The notes under the pieces were generated by a model, which saw only the letters and a list, made by a program, of their open reading frames with translations, was not told where the DNA came from and did no database searches. Of a stretch of 17,219 nucleotides of DNA, positions 1-3,899 are shown in pieces (the stretch's first letter is position 1; each line of letters opens with the position of its first letter). Source of the stretch: JAXGPF01 sp964650945 (GTDB taxonomy: Bacteria; Verrucomicrobiota; Kiritimatiellia; JAAZAB01); assembly GCA_964650945.1 (NCBI GenBank), contig CAZYXU010000071.1, positions 1 to 17,219 on the forward strand, given 5' to 3'. The translations under genes and the position numbers were made by a program.

Positions 1-16
1 GGCGCAACGTTCGCAC

Positions 17-45
17 TTGATAAAGAAACGGTGTTTTGGTAAATT
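17..45 (+). promoter_or_regulatory. Promoter of the first toxin-antitoxin module
   Basis: A -35-like TTGATA (17-22) and a -10-like TAAATT (40-45) are separated by exactly 17 bases. They lie 29 bases upstream of the antitoxin ATG at 74, which has a strong Shine-Dalgarno GAGGGGGA at 61-68. A promoter inside the unit is expected for a toxin-antitoxin cassette. Confidence 0.5.
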
Positions 46-73
46 CGCATCATAACCGAAGAGGGGGAAGATA

Positions 74-304
74 ATGACTGCGATTCTTCAAAAAGTTGAA
101 ATTGAAGCGCTCAATCTGCCTAGGGAAGAGCGTGCTTTTTTGGCTGACCGTTTGCTGAGTTCACTAGGAGGCGAGACGCTTAGCGATGTCGATGTTGCAT
201 GGGTGGCCGAAGCAGAGAATCGGTATGCAGAGTTCAAAAGCGGTATTCGTCAACCTATTCCGGCAACTAAAGTTTTTGAGGAGGCAGATCGGATTCTCAA
301 ATGA
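74..304 (+). CDS. Addiction-module antitoxin (Unstab_antitox family)
   Basis: This 76-residue acidic protein resembles the putative addiction module component family (PF09720/TIGR02574). Diagnostic parts are an N-terminal segment with LPREERAFLADRLLSSL at about residues 15-31 and a W-x-x-E-x-x-x-R-x-x-x-F segment near residues 43-54. Family members are short antitoxins that neutralise a ParE/RelE-type toxin encoded just downstream and often repress their own promoter. The start at 74 is supported by GAGGGGGA six bases upstream. The stop codon overlaps the toxin start (ATGA at 301-304), indicating translational coupling. It is related to, but clearly diverged from, the antitoxin at 1090-1308. 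The target and toxicity are inferred from family and context. Confidence 0.8.
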   Translation: MTAILQKVEIEALNLPREERAFLADRLLSSLGGETLSDVDVAWVAEAENRYAEFKSGIRQPIPATKVFEEADRILK

Positions 305-606
305 ACGGCGTGGTATTCGATCCTGACGCTCGTGCCGAGTTTCTTGCTGCAGTCGAGTATTACGAGGAATGCCAATCCGGACTTGGCCTGCGTTTCCGAA
401 CGGCTGTCGAAATGGAGCTTGATGGCATAGAGACCATGCCATTTCGCTTTCGCGTGCTACATGCACCTTTTCGGCGATGCCTCATTTCGAAGTTTCCTTA
501 CGCTATCATCTTCTCGATTGAGCCTGATTTCATACTGGTTGTTGCATTGGCTCATACAAAGCGAAAACCGGGCTACTGGCATGACCGTGTTAAGAAATTC
601 AGATGA
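301..606 (+). CDS. Type II toxin, RelE/ParE family
   Basis: This 101-residue protein has the RelE/ParE toxin layout: an N-terminal helical hairpin with A-x-x-E-F-L-A-A-V-E-Y-Y-E (residues 11-23), G-L-x-x-R-F (28-33), then the C-terminal strands R-R-C-L-I-S-K-F-P-Y-A-I-I-F and V-V-A-L-A-H-T-K-R-K-P-G-Y-W. The RRxLxxxFPYAIxF and H-x-x-R-x-P-x-x-W motifs are typical of the ParE-like branch (PF05016) that pairs with addiction-module antitoxins. ParE relatives act on gyrase and RelE relatives cleave mRNA at the ribosome; which applies here cannot be told from sequence. The ATG overlaps the antitoxin stop by 4 bp, as in the second module. The protein appears intact. Confidence 0.85.
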   Translation: MNGVVFDPDARAEFLAAVEYYEECQSGLGLRFRTAVEMELDGIETMPFRFRVLHAPFRRCLISKFPYAIIFSIEPDFILVVALAHTKRKPGYWHDRVKKFR

Positions 607-977
607 ATATTTGGAGGGTGGGGTCGGACCGAGAGTAGCTATTGTATTCAAACGAGATACACCGATTACGGACTGTTTTAGAGGCTTAAAAATAATGATT
701 TTACCGCAAGAAACAATGTTGTAAGATGCATCCATGTCGTGAGCCAACAGATATTATATTCCTGGCCACATTTGGTATTTGACGCACCGCTGCCACAAGC
801 GTGAATTTCAGTCAACGAGTCGCAAAATAACGCTTTTGTTCTGCGAGAAGCCGGCCACACTTATACCTGCAATTCTAATGCCAAAAACACAGGTTTAAGC
901 CCTCAAAACACATTTTTATGGAGCATAACACGTTGTTAATAATATGCTTAACTTGGTCCGACCCGAACCTGTCCGAC
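607..977. other. Gene-less stretch between the first TA module and an attC-like site
   Basis: No convincing coding region occurs on either strand. It contains the 10-base GGGTCGGACC at 621-630, whose exact reverse complement recurs at 955-964. A hairpin pairs 860-869 (CTTATACCTG) with 890-899 (CAGGTTTAAG) at 9 of 10 positions, without a following T-run. No attC-like junction was found directly after the toxin stop at 606, so either the first cassette has an unusually long tail or a decayed ORF-less cassette lies here. The stretch is AT-rich compared with the rest of the window. Confidence 0.5.
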
Positions 978-985
978 CCGAACCT
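956..985. repeat. Two tandem copies of a 15-bp repeat
   Basis: GTCCGACCCGAACCT occurs at 956-970 and again, perfectly, at 971-985. A partial third copy (ACCCG) begins at 986. The second copy supplies the CCGAAC left arm of the attC-like hairpin at 978-1039. An inverted relative, GGGTCGGACC, is at 621-630. Confidence 0.9.
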
Positions 986-1039
986 ACCCGGCCGGAGATA
1001 TTGTCGCTAACGCGCCGTCCCAAAGCCCGGGCGTTCGGT
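978..1039 (+). other. attC-like recombination site between TA module 1 and TA module 2
   Basis: The outer arms CCGAAC (978-983) and GTTCGG (1033-1038) are perfectly complementary. Inner arms CCCGG (987-991) and CCGGG (1027-1031) pair as a second box, with short unpaired spacers of 3 and 1 bases. The inner loop has no extended stem, though TGTCGC (1002-1007) can alternatively pair with GCGACA (1040-1045), and AACGC (1009-1013) with GCGTT (1031-1035). The right box starts with the conserved GTT but continues CGGT rather than RRRY. This is a moderate candidate on its own, strengthened by its relatives downstream. Confidence 0.4.
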
Positions 1040-1055
1040 GCGACATAATATGTTT

Positions 1056-1070
1056 GCCCCAAGACGGGGC
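1056..1070 (+). promoter_or_regulatory. Leader hairpin before the second antitoxin
   Basis: GCCCC (1056-1060) and GGGGC (1066-1070) form a perfect 5-bp stem with an AAGAC loop. The Shine-Dalgarno-like GGGAGG (1071-1076) follows immediately, and the antitoxin ATG is at 1090. It could influence translation of the antitoxin, but no function is shown. Confidence 0.35.
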
Positions 1071-1089
1071 GGGAGGTACCATATCTGGC

Positions 1090-1308
1090 ATGACTACAGC
1101 AATTCAAGAGCTTGAGATGTTGCCGGTTTCAGAGCGGGTACAACTCGTTGAGGACCTGTGGGACAGCATAGCACGCAGCAATGCGGACATACCCATCCCA
1201 CAATGGCAGAAGACTGAGTTGGAGCGTCGGAAGCAGAACTACCTGCGAAATCCCGATTCAGGGCGGACGTGGGACCAGGTCAAGCAGGACATATTCCAAT
1301 CCCGATGA
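1090..1308 (+). CDS. Addiction-module antitoxin (Unstab_antitox family)
   Basis: This 72-residue protein is a textbook member of PF09720/TIGR02574. It has L-P-V-S-E-R-V-Q-L-V-E-D-L-W-D-S-I at residues 11-27, then L-E-R-R-K-Q-N-Y-L-R-N-P-D-S-G-R-T-W-D-Q-V-K near the end. The family members are antitoxins of ParE/RelE-type toxins. The ATG at 1090 is preferred over an in-frame TTG at 1054 because it matches the family N-terminus (M-x-x-x-I-x-x-L-x-M-L-P); GGGAGG at 1071-1076 is the nearest ribosome site, though 13 bases away. Its stop overlaps the toxin start by 4 bp (ATGA at 1305-1308). It lies 51 bases after an attC-like site. A clear promoter was not found. Confidence 0.85.
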   Translation: MTTAIQELEMLPVSERVQLVEDLWDSIARSNADIPIPQWQKTELERRKQNYLRNPDSGRTWDQVKQDIFQSR

Positions 1309-1613
1309 TCTCGCCACCGATACTTGTTCCTGAGGCCAAGGCGGATGTGGCGGATGCATATCTTTGGTATGAAGATCAGTGCCTTGGCCTCGGAATGGAG
1401 TTCCTGCGCTGTGTCGAGGCGGCGCTTCTGTCGATTCAGCGGACGCCTTTGATCTATCCGATGGTACATGAGACCTATCGTCGGGCACTGGTCCGCCGCT
1501 TTCCTTTCGCGATCTTCTTCGATATCGACGATTCTGAAAATTGGTGTGTCGTCTACGCCGTTTTCCACTGCTCACAGGATCCGGGAAAGTGGCGCGGACG
1601 CTTGCCCCAATAG
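1305..1613 (+). CDS. Type II toxin, RelE/ParE family
   Basis: This 102-residue protein belongs to the ParE/RelE toxin superfamily. It shows E-A-K-A-D-V-A-D-A-Y-L-W-Y-E at residues 10-23, G-L-G-M-E-F-L (28-34), R-R-A-L-V-R-R-F-P-F-A-I-F-F in the middle, and V-V-Y-A-V-F-H-C-S-Q-D-P-G-K-W near the C-terminus. The arrangement matches the toxin at 301-606, so the two modules are distant paralogues. An in-frame start at 1269 exists, but the ATG at 1305 gives the standard family length and the same ATGA overlap with its antitoxin as in module 1. The gene stops 7 bases before an attC-like hairpin, as expected for a cassette. Whether it targets gyrase or mRNA cannot be judged from sequence. Confidence 0.85.
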   Translation: MISPPILVPEAKADVADAYLWYEDQCLGLGMEFLRCVEAALLSIQRTPLIYPMVHETYRRALVRRFPFAIFFDIDDSENWCVVYAVFHCSQDPGKWRGRLPQ

Positions 1614-1620
1614 AACGGGC

Positions 1621-1698
1621 ACCGAACAAGATGCCTGGAGCATATTCCAGTAAGGCCGCGGACGGTCTCACTGGAAATGCGCAGGCGGGACGTTCGAC
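1621..1698 (+). other. attC-like recombination site, best-formed copy
   Basis: The outer box pairs CGAAC (1623-1627) with GTTCG (1692-1696). Unpaired spacers of exactly 5 bases follow on each side (1628-1632 and 1687-1691). The inner box pairs GCCTG (1633-1637) with CAGGC (1682-1686). The terminal stem pairs 1640-1651 with 1670-1680 over 11 bp, with the single bulged base A1644; the inner junction is also asymmetric (GA at 1638-1639 against G1681). Symmetrical unpaired spacer plus extrahelical bases is the defining attC layout. The right box GTTCGAC departs from GTTRRRY at its fourth base. It separates the toxin stop (1613) from the next start (1721). Confidence 0.6.
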
Positions 1699-1720
1699 GG
1701 AGAGAAATAGAGAGGAATGA

Positions 1721-1915
1721 ATGGATGCCGTTGGGGAATTCCTGATGGGGTTCATCTGGTGGATCATCGGCTTTCCGATTATCTGCTTGGCTGCAACTCC
1801 GTTCATTCTGCTGGTGTCCTGCCGGGGAGCAGGTCCATATTGGAAGAGGGTCGGAATCCGGTACAGAGGACTGATCGAGTTCTGGAAGGAAAACGGAATC
1901 CTCCTGGTACCCTGA
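1721..1915 (+). CDS. Small cassette-borne membrane protein
   Basis: This 64-residue protein has a strongly hydrophobic N-terminal half (residues 6-34, rich in F, W, I, L) followed by a basic soluble tail with Y-W-K-R-V and F-W-K-E-N-G-I-L-L-V-P. It is probably one long or two short membrane helices in the inner membrane. No enzyme motif is present. AGAGAGG lies just upstream of the ATG. The gene is alone between two attC-like hairpins, making a 302-bp unit, and has no obvious promoter of its own. I do not recognise a named family; similar small W/F-rich membrane proteins are common passengers in cassette arrays, so it is probably real. Its role is unknown. Confidence 0.6.
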   Translation: MDAVGEFLMGFIWWIIGFPIICLAATPFILLVSCRGAGPYWKRVGIRYRGLIEFWKENGILLVP

Positions 1916-1933
1916 TTGGTTTAAATACATTCC

Positions 1934-2000
1934 GGCGAACAACGGGCGGCACCGTACCCTAACCAGCGGCGGGTTCGGTCCAGTGCGCCCGACGTTGGAA
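1934..2000 (+). other. attC-like recombination site
   Basis: AAC (1938-1940) pairs with GTT (1994-1996), helped by C1936-G1998. Three-base spacers follow on both sides (1941-1943, 1991-1993). The inner box pairs GGGC-GC (1944-1950, with G1948 bulged) with GCGCCC (1985-1990). The terminal part pairs 1951-1959 (ACCGTACCC) with 1971-1979 (GGGTTCGGT) at 8 of 9 positions. The right box GTTGGAA fits GTTRRR. It lies 18 bases after the stop of the small membrane protein. Confidence 0.5.
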
Positions 2001-2005
2001 AATAC

Positions 2006-2061
2006 ATACAACTAGCCATACAACGATATTGACAACCTGCGGGTTGCATGTTAGGTTGTAT
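2006..2061 (+). promoter_or_regulatory. brnTA promoter with repeated operator-like half-sites
   Basis: A -35 TTGACA (2029-2034) and a weak -10 TAGGTT (2052-2057) are spaced 17 bases apart. Half-sites surround them: ATACAAC at 2006-2012 and 2018-2024, the inverted GTTGTAT at 2055-2061, and the small palindrome CAACC-TGCG-GGTTG at 2033-2046. The expected transcript start falls near the brnT ATG at 2064, so the message may be leaderless, although AGG at 2053-2055 could act as a minimal ribosome site on a longer transcript. BrnA-type antitoxins are known autorepressors; assignment of these half-sites to BrnA is inference. Confidence 0.5.
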
Positions 2062-2063
2062 TC

Positions 2064-2348
2064 ATGACTCGTTTTGAGTGGGACGACGAAAAAGACCGGA
2101 TCAACCAGGTGAAACACCGGGTTGGTTTTCATCTGGCGCAGTACGCATTCGCCGACCCGCAGCGTGTTATCGCAGAAGATGCGGCCCATAGTTCCGCTGA
2201 AGACCGGTTCTTTTGCATCGGGCGGGTCGGGGACAGCATACTAACGGTGCGCTTTACATACCGCGGAGATGTTATCCGCATTATCGGCGCCGGGTACTGG
2301 CGGAAAGGAAAACAATTTTATGAAAAGCAGAATTCAATACACGGATGA
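2064..2348 (+). CDS. brnT: BrnT family toxin (type II toxin-antitoxin)
   Basis: This 94-residue protein opens with the BrnT signature M-T-R-F-E-W-D-D-E-K-D-R-I-N-Q-V-K-H-R-V-G-F (PF04365). It has F-A-D-P at residues 29-32, E-D-R-F-F-C-I-G near 46-53, and the closing R-I-I-x-A segment before a basic tail (Y-W-R-K-G-K-Q-F-Y-E). BrnT proteins have a RelE-like fold and inhibit translation as ribonucleases, held in check by BrnA. Length matches the family. The toxin-first gene order is the normal order for brnTA, and the 3' end overlaps the antitoxin gene by 29 bp. A promoter and operator-like repeats lie directly upstream. The family assignment is firm; activity is not tested. Confidence 0.88.
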   Translation: MTRFEWDDEKDRINQVKHRVGFHLAQYAFADPQRVIAEDAAHSSAEDRFFCIGRVGDSILTVRFTYRGDVIRIIGAGYWRKGKQFYEKQNSIHG

Positions 2349-2586
2349 ACCGATGGGTGATTTAAAGGTTGTCAGGGACTTCCTGCCGCCTCCCCATGAA
2401 CTTGTTTTCGAGGAAGACACTGTCAAGGTGACCATCGGATTAAGTCGCTCTAGCATTGAGTTCTTCAAGCGCGAGGCACGCCGGAATAAAACCGCCTACC
2501 AGAAAATGATTCGCCGGTTGCTGGATATATATGCCTCACGTTATAAACATGAAGTCCCAACAAGCGGCGGCGCCGGATGGCGCTAA
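2320..2586 (+). CDS. brnA: BrnA/CopG-type antitoxin
   Basis: This 88-residue protein ends in a ribbon-helix-helix region: K-V-T-I-G-L-S-R-S-S-I-E-F-F-K-R-E-A-R-R-N, then Y-Q-K-M-I-R-R-L-L-D-I-Y-A-S-R-Y. This pattern is typical of BrnA and CopG-like antitoxins, where the N-terminal half wraps the toxin and the RHH domain dimerises and binds the operator. The ATG at 2320 is chosen over 2269 because GGAAAGGAA lies about ten bases upstream and it gives the usual length. It overlaps brnT by 29 bp. Its last residues (about V78 to R88) are translated from the attC-like hairpin at 2554-2616 and its stop codon is inside that hairpin, a common feature of cassette genes. Confidence 0.82.
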   Translation: MKSRIQYTDEPMGDLKVVRDFLPPPHELVFEEDTVKVTIGLSRSSIEFFKREARRNKTAYQKMIRRLLDIYASRYKHEVPTSGGAGWR

Positions 2587-2616
2587 CCGCGCCGCCATTG
2601 CACCGCAGCGTTTGAC
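2554..2616 (+). other. attC-like recombination site containing the brnA stop codon
   Basis: The left box TCCCAAC (2555-2561) faces the right box GTTTGAC (2610-2616); AAC pairs with GTT, and GTC (2554-2556) with GAC (2614-2616). After short spacers (AAG, 2562-2564; CAGC, 2606-2609), CGG (2565-2567) can pair with CCG (2603-2605). Alternatively GGCGGCG (2566-2572) pairs perfectly with CGCCGCC (2590-2596). CCCAACAAG at the left end resembles many known attC left ends. The next start codon is only 6 bases past the right box. Confidence 0.5.
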
Positions 2617-2621
2617 AATTG

Positions 2622-3158
2622 ATGAAGAAGAAACTGCTCATAACGGTCTTGATCGTCATTGGCATTGCCGGCATCACGGGGCAGGTATGGTTATCGCGGA
2701 CTTTGCACAACAGACGACAAACTCAGGCCGATCTCGCACCCTACCGTACAACCATCTTGGTTGACACAAACGAAGCGATTCTCTTCCGGAATCCAAAGGG
2801 CGTTGGCGTTGCCGCATTCGACCAAGTAGGACACGTGGACACGCGCTACAGATTCCGCGCCTTGGCTCCCGGCACCAACATCGAGACTGACGATGTCGTG
2901 GACGTTCATCACGCCGCCATCAACCTCGGTCTTATCGCTTTCGACACCAGTGATCCGAAGAGTCACTATATTCGCGCTGGAGCTGTATGGATCGCGTGGT
3001 CATACCACAACCCCGGAGAAGCATGGGTTACGTATCATAGCAACCTTACCGAAGTTGCGGTCGTGCCAGCAGACCGGTTCAGCGATATTGACTTGATGGA
3101 GTTAAGAGACAAGGGCGTCCAAGCCTTTCAACGTACGCCGCTACCGCTCCGCCGCTGA
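2622..3158 (+). CDS. Membrane-anchored or exported protein of unknown function
   Basis: This 178-residue protein starts with M-K-K-K and a hydrophobic stretch (about residues 5-21, L-L-I-T-V-L-I-V-I-G-I-A-G-I-T-G), which looks like a signal anchor; there is no lipobox and no clear cleavage site. The remainder looks soluble, with T-I-L-V-D-T-N-E-A-I-L-F-R-N-P near 44-58, an H-rich D-D-V-V-D-V-H-H-A-A-I-N segment near 90-101, and W-I-A-W-S-Y-H-N-P-G-E-A-W-V-T-Y near 122-137. I recognise no family. ATG at 2622 is preferred over the adjacent TTG at 2619. No good ribosome site or promoter is visible, consistent with read-through expression in a cassette. It probably faces the periplasm. Confidence 0.6.
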   Translation: MKKKLLITVLIVIGIAGITGQVWLSRTLHNRRQTQADLAPYRTTILVDTNEAILFRNPKGVGVAAFDQVGHVDTRYRFRALAPGTNIETDDVVDVHHAAINLGLIAFDTSDPKSHYIRAGAVWIAWSYHNPGEAWVTYHSNLTEVAVVPADRFSDIDLMELRDKGVQAFQRTPLPLRR

Positions 3159-3173
3159 AGTCGGGCATTGGCC
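3119..3173 (+). other. Degenerate attC-like hairpin
   Basis: CCAAGCC (3119-3125) pairs with GGCATTGG (3164-3171), leaving A3167 bulged. TTCA (3127-3130) pairs with TGAA (3156-3159). The right box reads ATTGGCC, that is GTTRRRY with the first G changed to A. The stop codon of the preceding gene lies inside the structure. Its position at a unit boundary supports the call; the fold alone is weak. Confidence 0.25.
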
Positions 3174-3182
3174 TAAAGATAA

Positions 3183-3231
3183 TTGACAACGCCCCATCGA
3201 TTGCGGTATTGTTGTACTGAGACTAATCGAT
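3183..3231 (+). promoter_or_regulatory. vapBC promoter and inverted-repeat operator
   Basis: A -35 TTGACA (3183-3188) and a -10-like TATTGT (3207-3212) are 18 bases apart. The inverted repeat ATCGATT (3196-3202) / AATCGAT (3225-3231) flanks the -10 element, and the vapB ATG follows at 3244. VapB-type antitoxins of the AbrB fold bind inverted repeats at their own promoter; assignment here is inference from position. Confidence 0.55.
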
Positions 3232-3243
3232 GGAGACTTCATC

Positions 3244-3450
3244 ATGCATGCAGTAACAGTTTCACCCAAATATCAGGTCGTTATCCCTCGTCCGGTACGA
3301 GAAAACCTGAAACTACGTCCGGGACAGAGGATGCAGGTGATTGAGTATTCGGGACGCGTGGAGTTTATCCCGGAGCGCGACATTGCGGATCTCAGGGGGT
3401 TTGTGAAAGGCATCAACACGGACTTTGCGAGAGAGGCGGATCGCGTATGA
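3244..3450 (+). CDS. vapB: VapB antitoxin, AbrB/MazE/SpoVT fold
   Basis: This 68-residue protein begins with the swapped-hairpin AbrB motif: V-T-V-S-P-K-Y-Q-V-V-I-P-R-P-V-R-E-N-L-K-L-R-P-G-Q-R-M (residues 4-30). Such proteins bind DNA through this N-terminal domain and block a PIN-domain toxin with their C-terminal tail, here D-L-R-G-F-V-K-G-I-N-T-D-F-A-R-E. The R-G-F/L-x-K-G tail is common in VapB partners of PIN toxins. The stop overlaps the vapC start by 4 bp (ATGA at 3447-3450). It has its own promoter with an inverted-repeat operator. Confidence 0.88.
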   Translation: MHAVTVSPKYQVVIPRPVRENLKLRPGQRMQVIEYSGRVEFIPERDIADLRGFVKGINTDFAREADRV

Positions 3451-3836
3451 ACGTCGTCGACTCATCGGGCTGGTTGGAATACTTTTCCGACGGCAGGAAC
3501 GCTTCACGTTTTGCCGCCCCTCTCAAGGATCTGGATTCGCTCGTTGTTCCGACCGTGTCCATCTACGAAGTCTTTAAGGTTCTCCTTCGCGAATCAGGAG
3601 AAGAGGCGGCGTTGCAGGCCGCCTCCGCCATGCAACGAGGTCACGTGGTCGATCTTACGCCGCAGCGAGCTTTGTCTGCCGCTACGTTCAGCCTTAAGCA
3701 CTCGCTGCCGATGGCAGACAGCATCATCCTTGCCGCCGCTCGCGAACATGCGGCAACGCTCTGGACGCAGGATGATGACTTCAAGGGATTGAGCATGGTC
3801 AAGTATTTTTCTAAAAAATCGAGGCCAACCAGATGA
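3447..3836 (+). CDS. vapC: VapC toxin, PIN-domain ribonuclease
   Basis: This 129-residue PIN-domain protein keeps the acidic metal-binding set: D5 in V-V-D-S-S-G-W-L-E-Y-F, E41 in S-I-Y-E-V-F-K, D91 in L-P-M-A-D-S-I-I, and D109/D111 in L-W-T-Q-D-D-D-F. VapC toxins are Mg-dependent endoribonucleases that typically cut initiator tRNA or rRNA. Length and motif spacing are normal, so the toxin looks intact. Translation is coupled to vapB by an ATGA overlap. The last codons run into a short degenerate attC-like hairpin at 3823-3866, after which base composition changes. Confidence 0.9.
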   Translation: MNVVDSSGWLEYFSDGRNASRFAAPLKDLDSLVVPTVSIYEVFKVLLRESGEEAALQAASAMQRGHVVDLTPQRALSAATFSLKHSLPMADSIILAAAREHAATLWTQDDDFKGLSMVKYFSKKSRPTR

Positions 3837-3866
3837 CTGCCGGGCACCGCGCGCCCGCCATTGGGA
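3823..3866 (+). other. Degenerate attC-like hairpin at the right end of the array
   Basis: CCAA (3825-3828) pairs with TTGG (3861-3864), and CGGGC (3841-3845) pairs with GCCCG (3853-3857). Spacers are unequal (12 and 3 bases), and the right box ATTGGGA again has A in place of the first G, as at 3167. It overlaps the vapC stop codon and marks the change to GC-rich DNA. Confidence 0.25.
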
Positions 3867-3899
3867 ATAAGCTTGATCATTCAAGAAGACTGTCTCCAG

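Larger units (their letters stand above)
9..3866 (+). mobile_element. Probable integron gene-cassette array (integrase not in window)
   Basis: Six short same-strand gene units are separated by imperfect hairpins built like attC sites: an AAC/GTT outer box, a short unpaired spacer, an inner paired box and bulged bases. Using the G|TT (or A|TT) position of each right-hand box, the complete units are 1034-1692, 1693-1994, 1995-2610, 2611-3167 and 3168-3860, that is 659, 302, 616, 557 and 693 bp, which are ordinary cassette sizes. Start codons lie 12-77 bases after each junction. Four units carry toxin-antitoxin modules, a known hallmark of sedentary chromosomal integrons. Base composition rises sharply in GC after about 3867. 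No integrase or attI is visible, so this could be the interior or tail of an array, or an integrase-less cluster. The array call is inference; the hairpins are seen directly. Confidence 0.5.

Noticed and set aside
647..677. AAAC/GTTT pair as an attC site after the first toxin
   Set aside because: Only about 30 bases long with weak inner pairing; too short for an attC.
860..899. Hairpin as another attC site
   Set aside because: The arms pair 9 of 10 bases but there is no AAC on the left side and no inner box, and 20 loop bases show no structure.
956..990. CRISPR-like repeat
   Set aside because: The 15-mer copies are directly adjacent without spacers and no cas gene is present.
1258..1806. 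182-codon open frame on the minus strand
   Set aside because: It spans the second toxin gene and an attC-like hairpin and has no supported motif.
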